Source: Sciscionella marina DSM 45152
GTDB lineage: Bacteria > Actinomycetota > Actinomycetes > Mycobacteriales > Pseudonocardiaceae
Direction of reading: 5' to 3'
Length of the DNA: 64,000 nt
NCBI RefSeq assembly: GCF_000379465.1
Contig: NZ_KB905400.1
Span: forward strand, 1-64,000
In this document: positions 19,107 to 28,272 of the stretch, one piece after another
Layout of the letters: each line of letters starts with the position of its first letter
Numbering within the stretch: the stretch's first letter is position 1
Translations under genes and position numbers: made by a program
The notes under the pieces: generated by a model
The model's input: only the letters and a program-made list of their open reading frames with translations
Told to the model about the DNA's origin: nothing
Database searches by the model: none

Positions 19107-19258
19107 GCGCCCTCGTGCATTGCCGCGACTGCGGCTGGGAAGCCCGCTACCGCCGTGCCGCCGCCGCGCACCGTGCCGTGACCCGGCACCGCTGCCCGCA
19201 CCCCGACGACCACGCCACGCGCCAGGCGCGGACACGGGAGGCCCAGCATGTCCACTAA
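19103..19258 (+). CDS. 51-residue Cys/His-rich small protein
   Basis: A short frame that starts with ATGA overlap on the methylase stop and ends 11 bases inside the C5 methyltransferase gene. The product starts MSALVHCRDCGWEARYR and has C-x2-C followed by several His residues and a further Cys (HRCPH), a plausible zinc-binding knuckle. The overlaps on both sides and consistent third-base GC support translation. Function is unknown; such mini zinc-finger proteins are common between methylase genes of actinobacterial mobile elements. Confidence 0.6.
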   Translation: MSALVHCRDCGWEARYRRAAAAHRAVTRHRCPHPDDHATRQARTREAQHVH

Positions 19259-20507
19259 ACCAACCCCCTCCAACAGCAGCGAAACCGAGGCAGCCGAGGC
19301 CCTGCGGTTCGTGTCGAGCGAGGGACCGGTGATCGGGTCACTGTGCACCGGGGTGGCCGGGCTCGACCTCGGCGTCAGCGCCGTGCTCGGTGGCCGGATC
19401 GCCTGGTACTGCGAACCCGACCCGCACGCCGCCACCATCCTGGACGCTCGACTGCCCGGCATCGCCAACCTCGGCGACCTGCGCGCCGTGGACTTCGCCT
19501 CCGTTGAACCGGTCGAGGTACTCACCGCCGGGTTTCCGTGTCAGGACATTTCCGCGGCCGGTCGGCGCGCGGGCATCGAGAAAGGTGTACGAAGTGGACT
19601 CTGGCACAGCATCCTGGACGCCATTCGCCTACTACGACCCGCGCTCATCGTCGTGGAAAACGTCGCCGCACTGCGCTGGCGCAACGGCGGACTCGACCGC
19701 GTACTCGCGGGGCTGGCCGAAACAGGGTATGACGCGATCTGGCGTTGCCTACCAGCCGCCGACATCGGAGCAGCCCACCGCCGAGAACGCGTCTTCCTCT
19801 GCGCCGTCCCCCGAACGGCCACGAAAGCGCCAGACATCGACTGCACCGGCACGCAACGACAACCCCGGCGATCCGGCACCATGCCGGACGGTCGAGGACG
19901 GGTTGGACCGCAACGACGTCGTCAACCCGAACGCACCAGCAATGCAGCTGTTGCCGACGCCGACCGCGGCGGACTCCCGGTCGGCAGCGATCCAAACCGT
20001 GCAGAAACCGGGCCGCCCGATCCCAGCCGGGTGCGTGACCCTGACCGACATGGTGCGCCTGCTACCGACGCCGACCGCCTAGGACGCGAAAAGCTGCACC
20101 CGCCACACCCACGACTGCGGCGCCTCCCTGCCCGACCGCGCACGCGCACTGACCACACGCCCGACGTCACCGAGGACTCCCGCCCGCACAGCACCACACA
20201 TCCGGGCACGAACGAAGAAGTCCTAGCCACCGGTGCTCGGCCAAGCGCAACGCTGCTGCCGACACCGACCGCGCACGATGGCTCGTCCAACGGAATCTCC
20301 GCCGCATCACGACAAGGCGGCCCATCGCTGCTCGACACACTGCGGCTGCTGCCGACACCCCGGGCGACAGATGGCACGAAAGGCTGCCCGGCACAGCGCG
20401 GCTCCAAGGGTGATCTGATGCTGCCCTCGGTCGTCATCGCCGTCACCGCACCCAACACCGCCACGCCGAAGAGCTCAGCGACGCGGAAGAGGGGTGTACA
20501 ACCGTGA
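19248..20507 (+). pseudogene. C5-cytosine DNA methyltransferase, frameshifted (N-terminal and middle part)
   Basis: The N-terminal ~200 residues carry clear C5-MTase motifs: I (SLCTGVAGLDLG), IV (GFPCQDIS, nucleophilic Cys near 98), VI (VVENV) and VIII (HRRERVF). After about 19800 the family's repeated LLPTP segments appear first in another frame (copies at 19948 and 20059, with a TAG at 20080) and then back in the first frame (20253 and 20346). The target-recognition region is thus split by at least two frameshifts. The frame itself stays open to 20507, so a long chimeric protein could still be made, but it would lack a normal recognition domain and motif X. Ribosome site GGGAGG precedes the ATG. 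Confidence 0.7.
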
Positions 20508-20812
20508 CGACGCATCGGCACACCGAGTTGGTGGACTGGGGCGACTATGCCGCCGCGGTGCACCGCTGGGAACGCATCACCGGCCGCCAGGCGCCGTACC
20601 CGACCCAGCCCGGGCGACATGGACGGCCCGTTCTCTCGCCAGCGTTCGTGGAATGGCTCATGGGCCTACCACCCGGATGGGCCACCCACCCGCAACTCGG
20701 CCTACCGCGAACCGCCTAGCTACGGGCGCTGGGTAACGCCGTCATGCCAGCCCAAGCCCGCCACGCCGTGAGGTTGTTGCTCGACGACCTGGCCCTGCTC
20801 GGCGATTCTCCG
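20504..20812 (+). pseudogene. C5-cytosine DNA methyltransferase, C-terminal fragment with amber stop
   Basis: A third frame encodes the missing C-terminus of the methyltransferase: WGDYAAAVHRWERITGR, then LSPAFVEWLMGLPPGW, then motif X LRALGNAVMPAQA. An in-frame TAG at 20717-20719 stands immediately before LRALGNAVMP, where relatives usually have Gln, consistent with a CAG-to-TAG change. The open part (20504-20719, GTG start) encodes 71 residues. Together with the upstream frameshifts this makes the gene very probably inactive, unless the stops are suppressed or are sequencing errors. Confidence 0.7.
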
Positions 20813-21235
20813 CCGCGCCAACGCTCGGGCGATAGGTCCAACCGTCGAAGGCACAGCCACAGCTTCAGTCGGCCACACCACGAAGACACCGCGCGCAGTG
20901 CTCGAGCTCGCCACCCGGGCTCGACGGTTCGCCCCACCGCGACACGGACCCGGACGTCACGCCCTTCGACCCGTCCAGCACGCCCCGGGACCACGAGGCG
21001 CTGAACGAATTGCGAGTCACCGCACCTGTCCGTGGCTGGGGTGCCATGCGCCATCCATCTGATCCACACCGAAAGCGGACCATGCCAGGCGCACCAGTCG
21101 TATGAAATCGCCGAAAACCCGTACCGGTAGTAAAGGTCCACATCCGACTGCCCGAACCGGATGCGCGGCTGCCGGGACCTTGAATACCCGCCTTCCGTTT
21201 CAACCAGGCGAACGCTCTGAAAGTCGAGACACGAC
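20813..21235. other. intergenic region before the excisionase
   Basis: About 420 bases with no convincing gene. The frame of the methyltransferase fragment runs on to 21004 but without protein-like sequence. The segment presumably carries the excisionase promoter; no clear -10/-35 pair or repeat stood out. Confidence 0.4.
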
Positions 21236-21472
21236 ATGGCAAACAAGCACAACAAGAAGTCCAAGCTCACGGAGAAACTCCTCCACACGCCCAAAGAAGC
21301 CGCTGACATGCTCTCCATCCGAGAGTCGTGGTTGCGGCGCAAAGCAGGCCAACGCAAGATCTCGTGTACCTATGTCGGTAAGCACCTGCGTTTCTCGGAC
21401 GCCGATCTCAAGTCACTCGTCAACTCGGGGGAGGGGCGCCAGACCTCGCGTACGCGAAGGATACGACGCTAG
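21236..21472 (+). CDS. excisionase / MerR-like helix-turn-helix protein
   Basis: A 78-residue basic protein with the winged-helix excisionase pattern: LLHTPKEAADMLSIRESWLR followed by VGKHLRFSDADLKSLV. It lies 134 bases upstream of the integrase in the same direction, the classical xis-int pair. It would bind the attachment sites and direct excision of the element. The ATG at 21236 lacks a strong ribosome site. Confidence 0.85.
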   Translation: MANKHNKKSKLTEKLLHTPKEAADMLSIRESWLRRKAGQRKISCTYVGKHLRFSDADLKSLVNSGEGRQTSRTRRIRR

Positions 21473-21606
21473 TAGCCCACCCGAGTCAAACGCCTCATCC
21501 GTAGAGTTTTCTCAGGTTTCCTGGTTGCTCTCCGGTGACACGCGAGCGTCCATAGACGACAGCGTCGTCCCACCTTGCCCACCACACCGATCGGAAGGGG
21601 TTCACC

Positions 21607-22803
21607 GTGGCGTGGCCCGAGCCCACCGGCAACAACAGCTGGCGTGTCCGGTACCGGCGTACCGACGACACGATCGGATCCATCCCTGGCTTCAGCACCC
21701 GAAAAGAAGCCGAAGACTACATCGCCGACATGGGAAGCGAACAACGCAAAGGCACCTGGATCGACCCAGCAGGCGGCAAAACCCTTGTCGAAGACTGGAG
21801 CCTTCCCTGGCTCGAATCGCTCGACATCGACCGGCGGACCGAAGATAACTACCGCAGCATCATCACCAACCACATCGACCCGAAATGGGGAAAACACTCC
21901 CTCGACCAGCTGTCGAACCTCAAAATACGTGCCTGGGAAAAACACCTCCTCGCCAACGGTCTTGCCACAGCCACGGTCAATAGCATCATCAAATGCTTCT
22001 CTCTGCTCCTTGATGATGCCGTCGATGAGAAACTGATCGCGACCAATTCGATCCAACGACGTCGACGCGGCAAACGCCGCCGCACCCGGCGCGCCCCCCG
22101 TAAAGTCTGGCCTTACCCGAGCGAAGTCCTCGACATCGCCGACCAGATTGCCTACTACTACGGTCCAGCCGGAGCAGCCCTGGTCGTCCACGCAGCCTGG
22201 ACCGGCGCCCGCTGGGGCGAAAACGTCGGCCTCCAACGCATCAACACCCATCTGTTCGACGATGACACCGGACACATGACCGTCGATCCTGAAATCGGTG
22301 CGCTCCACGAACTCGACGACGGACGGCTCTACCTCGGGCCACCCAAAACCGAAGAGTCCGCGCGGACCATCAGCTACCCGCCTTTCCTCGTCAGGCTGCT
22401 ACGTGCACATCTGCAATCGCACACACACCGGCATGTGTTCACCACCCCACAACACACCCTTCACCGGCGCAGCAACTTCCGTCGCCGCGCCTTCCGACCG
22501 TGCGTTGAAGGGAACCCGCACGTCACCAACCCGGAGCTGCGCGTGCAACCAGTCAAATCGGGGTTGACCTTCCACGGCCTCCGCCACGGGCACAAGACCT
22601 GGTTGATCGAGGATGGGGTACCCGAGATAGCCCAAGCCCTGCGACTCGGCCACGTGTTGCCCGACAAAGTCCAACAGACCTACTCCCACGTCGCCAACAC
22701 CGTCGAGCAACGCCTGCTCGACGTCCTCCAAACGCGCTGGGAGAAAGCCGTCGCCAGCAGCGCCACTCCGGACGAATACACGGCTTGGCGCGCGAACGCA
22801 TGA
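21607..22803 (+). CDS. tyrosine recombinase / integrase
   Basis: Site-specific integrase of 398 residues. An AP2-like arm domain occupies the N-terminus (NSWRVRYRRTDD), the SAM-like core-binding domain follows (WLESLDIDRRTEDNYRSIIT), and the catalytic domain shows Arg in TGARWGE (near 201), HGLRH (His/Arg near 324-327) and the nucleophile in TYSHVANT (Tyr near 358). All key residues are present. GAAGGGG before the GTG at 21607 supports the start. It marks the right end of the conjugative element; an attachment site should lie shortly downstream, but no tRNA gene is visible there. Confidence 0.9.
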   Translation: MAWPEPTGNNSWRVRYRRTDDTIGSIPGFSTRKEAEDYIADMGSEQRKGTWIDPAGGKTLVEDWSLPWLESLDIDRRTEDNYRSIITNHIDPKWGKHSLDQLSNLKIRAWEKHLLANGLATATVNSIIKCFSLLLDDAVDEKLIATNSIQRRRRGKRRRTRRAPRKVWPYPSEVLDIADQIAYYYGPAGAALVVHAAWTGARWGENVGLQRINTHLFDDDTGHMTVDPEIGALHELDDGRLYLGPPKTEESARTISYPPFLVRLLRAHLQSHTHRHVFTTPQHTLHRRSNFRRRAFRPCVEGNPHVTNPELRVQPVKSGLTFHGLRHGHKTWLIEDGVPEIAQALRLGHVLPDKVQQTYSHVANTVEQRLLDVLQTRWEKAVASSATPDEYTAWRANA

Positions 22804-22870
22804 CGCTGTCGATGCCGTGTTAGAGCGGGTTTCCTAGTGCCGAACTGGAACGCACCTCCTCGTCCGGGGC

Positions 22871-22889
22871 GTGTCAGACGATCTGACAC
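22871..22889. repeat. perfect 8-bp inverted repeat with 3-bp centre
   Basis: GTGTCAGA-CGA-TCTGACAC, 68 bases after the integrase stop. It could be part of the attachment region, an operator, or a stem ending the integrase transcript (no T-tract follows). Its position at the junction with IS110 debris makes an element-end role possible. Confidence 0.45.
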
Positions 22890-22950
22890 TCCCGGCACAC
22901 AGGGGCCGCTCCTGCTCGGCATCGACACCCTGCGTGCCTGGATATAGTCC

Positions 22951-23731
22951 CGGTCGTCTCCACCGGGATCGTGGAAGCCATCCGCCAGCTGCACCTGGCC
23001 CGGGCTAGCGTGGTCAAGGCTCGTACCAGTGCTCTGAACCAACTCCGCGAACTGGTCATCACCGCGCCGACGGCAGTCCGTGAGTCGCTGACTGCGAAAA
23101 CCCTAGCCAGCAAAGCCAGCCAAGCCGTCGACTGGCGGCCGACCGGCACCGGATCCATGACCCGGTACAGGCTGCCACGCTCGCGCTACGCAGCATCGCT
23201 CGTCATGTCGGCTACTTCGCCGAAGAGGTCACGGCACTCGACGAGCACCTCACAGGCTTGGTACGCCAAGCTGCGCCGCGCACGCTCACCCTGCTTGGGA
23301 TCGGACCCGTCCATACCGCGCAGCGACTGATCACGGCCGGCCAGAACATCGACCTGCTCCACAGCGACGCGGCATCCGCCCGCGTCTGCGCAGCCGCTCC
23401 GACCCCCGCCTTCTCCGGCAAAACCACCTGCCACCGGCTCAACCCCTTCGGCGATCGCGACGCCGACCGCACACTGCACCTGATCACCGTGGTCCGTCTG
23501 CGCTACTGTATCCGAACCCGCGCCTACGCAGACCGCCGGAACATCGAGGGACTATCCAAACGCGAGATCATCCGCTGCATCAAGCGCTACCTAGCCCGCG
23601 AGCTATACCACGCACTCCGCACCGCCCGGATGGTCCCGGATTGCTCGATCTACGTGAGTACCTTCCCCTCGGCCGTCTTCGAATTGCTTCGGTTCTACAC
23701 TGAGCCAGAGTGGAGAGTCAAGGAGGTCTAG
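22951..23731 (+). pseudogene. IS110-family transposase remnant, N-terminally truncated and frameshifted
   Basis: The first frame gives VEAIRQLHLARASVVKARTS, ALNQLRELVITAP and a following helical stretch typical of the middle of IS110 transposases. Near 23155 the homology jumps frame to LALRSIARHVGYFAEEVTAL and continues through TLLGIGPVHTA, AGQNIDLLHSDAA, FSGKTTCHRLNPFGDRDADR and IKRYLARELYHAL. The N-terminal DEDD catalytic domain is missing and the last ~35 residues are not family-like. It is therefore a dead fragment at the boundary between the conjugative element and the catabolic island. Confidence 0.8.
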
Positions 23732-23829
23732 CGATCGTGTGCCTTGAACAAGTGACTGAAATGCCAGTGCGGGTCGCCGATGCAGATAGCCAACAGTTCC
23801 AGTCGGCAAGTGCGCCGCGTGGGTGACCG

Positions 23830-24525
23830 GTGAGGACCCCTGGATCAAGCCGTGACACCACGTGGCCGCTCATTCGCGAGGCGGGCGTTGAGCTGCTGTA
23901 CGACCATGGCTACGAGAACATGAACACCCGCCAACTGGCCCACAAGGTGGGTATGAAGCCAGGTTCCTTATACTATTACTTTGACAGTAAAGAAGCGTTC
24001 CTTCATCGCGTGGTCATGGAGCTTCTTCAGGATATCGTCGATGACCTCGATGCACAGCTCGAAGGTGTCCAGAGCCCGGCGACGCGGCTAAAGCTGTATA
24101 TCGAGACACTTGTCAAATGGCATGTTGACAACCACAAGGAGTCTTTTATTGCCCGAATGGAGGTCCGCAGCTTTTCGCCGGAGAAGTTTGAGACCTACAT
24201 GGACCTGCGCGATCGCTTCGATTCAGCGCTAGACGACATCCTGGTCGCCGGTTACGAGGAAGGGATGTTCGTCCGGGATCCTGAGCACCTCATTCGCATC
24301 TCGGTGCTCACGATGATCACGGGTATCACTGTGTGGTTTCGCCCCGACGGCTCGTCGGGGCGAAAGGAACTGACCGCCTTCTACACCGATATCGTGCAGC
24401 GCATGGTCAGTTCGCGTGATCTCCGATCGGGCCCTGTTAGAGACAGCGACAACTTATGCACTCGGCCCGATCCGGAGGGACCACTCAGTCAAGCGCGTCG
24501 GCCGTCAGGCACCCGTAAACGTTGA
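23830..24525 (+). CDS. TetR-family transcriptional regulator (copy 1)
   Basis: A 231-residue repressor-type protein. The N-terminal helix-turn-helix reads MNTRQLAHKVGMKPGSLYYYFDSKEAFL; the rest is the helical ligand-binding domain. It is clearly paralogous to the regulator at 49831, with an almost identical recognition helix and a shared LVKWHV segment. It lies at the left edge of the catabolic island upstream of an acyl-CoA ligase and is a strong candidate to read the shared 16-bp operators. CoA-thioester ligands are typical for such regulators, but that is inference. GTG start at 23830 lacks a good ribosome site. Confidence 0.85.
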   Translation: MRTPGSSRDTTWPLIREAGVELLYDHGYENMNTRQLAHKVGMKPGSLYYYFDSKEAFLHRVVMELLQDIVDDLDAQLEGVQSPATRLKLYIETLVKWHVDNHKESFIARMEVRSFSPEKFETYMDLRDRFDSALDDILVAGYEEGMFVRDPEHLIRISVLTMITGITVWFRPDGSSGRKELTAFYTDIVQRMVSSRDLRSGPVRDSDNLCTRPDPEGPLSQARRPSGTRKR

Positions 24526-25397
24526 GATCGGTCCTGTGCACGGTCGCGAAGTCGCCGTCGGTGAATCTCCACGGGACAGGACCGGACTACACCGGGGAGG
24601 CTCGCATTCAATCCGGGAGTAACCCGGAATCGCCGACTCGCTTGACTCTGGCTTCAGCGAGATCGGCAACACCGAATGCACAATGCTGCCTGGCCTCGTT
24701 GCGCATACTGCTGTATATCTCCGATCGCTGGCTCGTCACTTGAGCACAGGCTGGCTTTGCCAGCGCCGTGAAAGAGGGCAAGAGGCGCGAAGGTACGAGC
24801 CCGCGCTGTTGACCGGCGTCCATCGACTGCGCGAGGAGCGGTTTGGCCGAGCGTTCGCTGTCGCTTCCCGCCGAGGGGATCTGCCTTGTCAGCGCTGCTA
24901 AGCCTCTTTTTCTGTTGTAACGACCTGATCGCCGCAGCGATATGGGTTGCGTTTGGGCCGCCGTAGGCGGCCTCCTGTGTACAACAGGCGCTCGGCCGTG
25001 CCGACTGGGGAGTGCGCCCATTTGAAGCTCCCCTTCGTCGAGTTCCCCTGAGCGTGATCTCGGTACGCCGAGCATGGCCGTTCCCCGGCGAGGACGGTGG
25101 CACATCATCATCTCGCGACTGCAAAACGACCCTCGGCGTGAAGAGCGCGTCTTGTTACTGGCGGACCCAGAGAGCCATCCGCCCGTACCGGAGCGATCGT
25201 ATCTCGGTGAAATAGCGGATGTCTGTCGGCGGCGAGTACTGGCTGATGTCGGTCAGCAATCACCTCCGGATCGACCTGTCGTGCACGGACGTATCGCCGC
25301 ACGTTCGAGTCTTCGTTCGTGGCGAGTTGTGAAGCGAAGTCTGTCCCTTCCAAGTCGACGTGGAGTTTACTACCGTGCCATGATAGTGCTGCGCTAT
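24526..25397. other. long region without convincing genes
   Basis: Nearly 900 bases in which open frames on both strands are overlapping, Arg/Ser-rich and lack ribosome sites, so I do not call them. Composition is somewhat lower in GC than the flanks. It contains small hairpins (for example 24612-24628) and the foldable segment at 24912-24987. It may be the decayed end of a mobile element. Confidence 0.4.
24912..24987. other. predicted three-way-junction RNA or cruciform
   Basis: Perfect outer stem CTGTTGTA (24912-24919) with TACAACAG (24980-24987) encloses two perfect hairpins: ATCGC/GCGAT (24928-24941, loop CGCA) and GGCCGCC/GGCGGCC (24956-24972, loop GTA). The nested arrangement is unlikely to arise from a single simple repeat. 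I do not recognise it as a known riboswitch or RNA family. Confidence 0.35.
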
Positions 25398-25413
25398 TCT
25401 AGCGTTAGTTTGA
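25395..25413 (+). promoter_or_regulatory. candidate -10 and operator site 7 upstream of acyl-CoA ligase
   Basis: TATTCT at 25395-25400 fits a -10 hexamer, although no good -35 is seen. Overlapping it, 25398-25413 (TCTAGCGTTAGTTTGA) matches the best island operator TCAAGCGATCGTTCGA at 12 of 16 positions. It is the weakest member of the operator set. Confidence 0.35.
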
Positions 25414-25432
25414 TTCATGGCAAGGAGAGTGT

Positions 25433-25609
25433 ATGTACCAGGCTTGCACGCACATCGCGTTGGAGGGCGCAGCGGCCAGCGGCTCGACTCGGAGCTGCCA
25501 GAAGCGCAAGATGCCCGGATCTCGAAGGCAAGTTCGTCGCCGATCTCGGGCTGCAAAAACGCGAATGGCGTGTGGGCGCCGGCTCGGCCCAAGTCGGCAG
25601 GCTCACTAG
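25433..25609 (+). CDS. possible small basic protein or remnant, 58 residues
   Basis: An ATG with AAGGAG five bases upstream, directly after the candidate promoter at 25395, opens a 58-codon frame ending at TAG 25607. The product is Arg/Ser rich and unlike any family I know. An overlapping frame ending at 25625 reads more like protein (GKFVADLGLQKREWRVGAG), so this may be a frameshifted remnant of a longer gene rather than a real peptide. Confidence 0.25.
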   Translation: MYQACTHIALEGAAASGSTRSCQKRKMPGSRRQVRRRSRAAKTRMACGRRLGPSRQAH

Positions 25610-25692
25610 CGCTCCGGAACTGTGAAGAGCGGTAAGAAGCCCACGGCAAGAACCTTGGCGGTGCGCCGCTACTACGAAGAAAGAGGTACGCC

Positions 25693-27204
25693 ATGAACCT
25701 GACTATGTTGCTTGAGATGGCCGTGTCCGGCTTTGGGGAGCGCACAGTGGTGGGAAACGCTTCTGGCGGCTTCACTCCAGCCCAACTAAAGGAGATGGCG
25801 CTCACCGGGGCTGCGTCCATAGCGGATGGCGGCCATGACGCTGTCGCTTACCTTGCCACGAATGGCCCCGCGTTCCCGGTCGCCATGTTCGCTGCGTCGT
25901 ACGCGGGAGTTCCGCTGGTGCCGATGAACTATAGGCTCGGAGCTGAGCAGCTCACCCGGCAACTCGATAAGCACGCACGGGCACTACTCATCGCCGACGG
26001 TCCGGTGCGGATGGCTCTGGAAAACGATGGCCGTGATTTCTCCACACCGGAAGAGTGGCTCGAGCGCACGTCCCGGGTAGATCAGGACGCCGGGGCGCCG
26101 GCCGACGCCGGGGAATCATCGCCCGCGGTCGTGATTTACACGAGCGGGACGACCTCCGCGCCCAAGGGGGTGCTTCTGCGTCACCACAACCTGGTGTCTT
26201 ACGTGTTGTCGTCGGTAGACTTCGGGTCCGCGGCCGCGGACGAAGCGGCCCTGGTGAGTGTGCCGCCTTACCACATCGCAGCAGTCGCCAACGTTATCTC
26301 CAACCTCTACGCCGGACGGCGGACGGTCATCCTTGATCAGTTCAATGCGGATGAGTGGCTAATCGCGGCGCGTCGCGAAGGGGTGACCAACGCACTCGTT
26401 GTACCGACGATGCTGTCCCGCATCCTCGACTATGGAACCGACCTGTCGATCCCGACGCTGCGCACCCTTGCCTACGGTGGCGCGCCTATGCCGCGTTCAG
26501 TGATACTGCGAGCCTTAGAGACATGGCCCCGAGTCGGCTTCGTCAACGCGTACGGTCTCACCGAGACCAGCTCGACCATAGCCGTCCTTAGCCCGGAAGA
26601 TCACCGCGCGGCACAATCGAGTTCGGACCCTACCGTCCGAGCACGGTTGTCCTCGGTGGGAAGGGCCATTCCCGGACTGGACTTGCGCATCTTCGGGGCC
26701 GACGGAACGGAGGTCAGCGCGGGTGAGCTCGGGCGCGTATGCGTGCGCGGCGACCAGGTTTCTGCGGAATACGCTGAAACCGGCAGGGTTGTGGACGGTG
26801 GCGGCTACTTCGACACGCGTGACCAGGGCTATGTCGATGAGGAAGGATATCTCTTCGTCATCGGCCGCGCGGATGACACGATCATCCGCGGAGGGGAGAA
26901 TATTGCGCCCGCGGAGATCGAGGATGTGCTGTCGCGCCACCCTGCCGTGCTTGATGTCGCCGTGGTCGGCGTCCCGGATGACGAATGGGGGCAGCGTCTC
27001 GAAGCAGCGGTAGTGCTGCGGGATGGTCAGCATATTGACCTCAGTGATCTTCGCGGCTTTGCCCGGAGGGCCCTCCGATCGAGCAAGACTCCCGAGCGAT
27101 TCGTCTGCTGGGATGCGCTACCCAGGACAGAGACCGGCAAGCTCGTCCGACGCGAAGTGCTGAACAGACTTTTGGGCGAGCCAGGGGTTTCACGGGTTGA
27201 GTGA
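25693..27204 (+). CDS. acyl-CoA ligase (AMP-forming), FadD-like
   Basis: Class I adenylate-forming enzyme, 503 residues, that activates a carboxylic acid to its CoA thioester with ATP. The P-loop is VIYTSGTTSAPKG (about 147), the A5 motif is NAYGLTETSS, the A7/A8 region is GYFDTRDQGY and IIRGGENIAPAEIE, and the catalytic A10 Lys lies in TETGKLVRR near the end. AGAGG precedes the ATG. It is the first full gene of the rightward group that continues with an alpha/beta-hydrolase. The substrate cannot be read from sequence. Confidence 0.87.
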   Translation: MNLTMLLEMAVSGFGERTVVGNASGGFTPAQLKEMALTGAASIADGGHDAVAYLATNGPAFPVAMFAASYAGVPLVPMNYRLGAEQLTRQLDKHARALLIADGPVRMALENDGRDFSTPEEWLERTSRVDQDAGAPADAGESSPAVVIYTSGTTSAPKGVLLRHHNLVSYVLSSVDFGSAAADEAALVSVPPYHIAAVANVISNLYAGRRTVILDQFNADEWLIAARREGVTNALVVPTMLSRILDYGTDLSIPTLRTLAYGGAPMPRSVILRALETWPRVGFVNAYGLTETSSTIAVLSPEDHRAAQSSSDPTVRARLSSVGRAIPGLDLRIFGADGTEVSAGELGRVCVRGDQVSAEYAETGRVVDGGGYFDTRDQGYVDEEGYLFVIGRADDTIIRGGENIAPAEIEDVLSRHPAVLDVAVVGVPDDEWGQRLEAAVVLRDGQHIDLSDLRGFARRALRSSKTPERFVCWDALPRTETGKLVRREVLNRLLGEPGVSRVE

Positions 27205-27207
27205 AGT

Positions 27208-27256
27208 GTGACCCGCTACACGCGCTCGTGTGCTAATCTAACTATCGACCGAATGA
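27208..27256 (+). promoter_or_regulatory. candidate promoter with operator site 6
   Basis: GTGACC at 27208-27213 and a GCTAAT/TAATCT -10 region at 27232-27239 precede 27241-27256 (ACTATCGACCGAATGA). That sequence matches the site upstream of the mycofactocin-type SDR at 13 of 16 positions. The position just after the -10 mirrors sites 1 and 2. Confidence 0.45.
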
Positions 27257-27306
27257 ATGGTGGTCGACCCCGACCCGTGGGTCGCATGCATGGCAAAGAG
27301 GGCATC

Positions 27307-28272
27307 ATGGGACGCAAGAGCGGCGTGTTTTTCGTCAACCAGCGCAAAGTTCCGGCCTATCCGGACGGAACGAAAACAGTCGACCAGATGTGCGTCTCTT
27401 ATGACCTTCTGTCAGAGGTCGCGAGTGGACGGGTGCCGATCGTGCTGCTCCCCGGCGGTTTCCATACCAGCGTGTGTTACGACGAAACCCCGGACGGCCG
27501 TCCGGGCTGGAAGAGCTACCTCCCAGAACGAGGGTTCTCGGTCTACCTTCCCGAACCCGTGGGGCATGGACGATCTGGCTTTGATCACGCCCTCATTGAT
27601 AAGGCGCATTATGAGAACAAGGCTGAATTGCTGCCACCGATCCTCTCGTTCAGCCAGGAGGTCGCTTGGGGCGTCTTCCGGTTCGGACCGTCGTATCCGG
27701 ACTTCCATCCGGGCACTCAGTTTCCGCAGGACGCGATCGATCACTACTGGGCGCAGCTGGTGCCGAACGCCGAGGTGTTTCAGGCCGACCCGAACGGGGT
27801 GACGGTCGACGCCCTGGGGCTGCTCCTCAAACGCATCGGGCCGGCTGTTTTGGTTGGGCACTCACAATCCGGCCGCCATGTGGTACCAGCGGCGATGCGG
27901 TACCCAGACCTGGTCCGGGGGGTCATCAACCTGGAGCCAGCATGTGGAGCCTACGGCGATCCGGCCTCTCCGCCGCCACTGTCGCTGCCCGATATCGCCT
28001 ATGAGGACGGACTCGACGATCTGGCGAAGGTTCCGTTCCTCTTCGTCTGGGGAGACAACCTCGCCGAAGCCCCATTCTGGGAGAGCCAGATCGCGTGGGT
28101 CGAGGAGTTCTCGACCAACGTCACTAAGGCGGGCGGCGATGTCTCGCAACTTTCCTTGCCGGAGGTTGGCGAGCCGGGAAACACTCACTTGATGATGCTG
28201 GAACTCAACAACCTCGCGATCGCTGACCTGCTTGTCCATTGGATCGAGTCTCATGTGGAGTGTACACGCTAG
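27307..28272 (+). CDS. alpha/beta-hydrolase
   Basis: A 321-residue cytoplasmic hydrolase. The nucleophile elbow is GHSQSGRH (Ser near 186); an acid-bearing strand VPFLFVWGDN and the late His of NTHLMMLE complete a likely triad. The ATG at 27307 follows AAGAGG by five bases, and the promoter/operator at 27208-27256 excludes the longest frame extension. It could open an ester, lactone or thioester in the pathway; I cannot specify which. Confidence 0.8.
   Translation: MGRKSGVFFVNQRKVPAYPDGTKTVDQMCVSYDLLSEVASGRVPIVLLPGGFHTSVCYDETPDGRPGWKSYLPERGFSVYLPEPVGHGRSGFDHALIDKAHYENKAELLPPILSFSQEVAWGVFRFGPSYPDFHPGTQFPQDAIDHYWAQLVPNAEVFQADPNGVTVDALGLLLKRIGPAVLVGHSQSGRHVVPAAMRYPDLVRGVINLEPACGAYGDPASPPPLSLPDIAYEDGLDDLAKVPFLFVWGDNLAEAPFWESQIAWVEEFSTNVTKAGGDVSQLSLPEVGEPGNTHLMMLELNNLAIADLLVHWIESHVECTR

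Noticed and set aside
23740-23760. CTTGAACAAG upstream of the first TetR gene as an operator
   Set aside because: Single short palindrome unlike the shared island operator and not repeated elsewhere.
24608-25124. Overlapping minus-strand frames of ~160 codons
   Set aside because: Two frames are open at once with Arg/Ser-rich sequence; the region folds into hairpins instead of showing coding bias.
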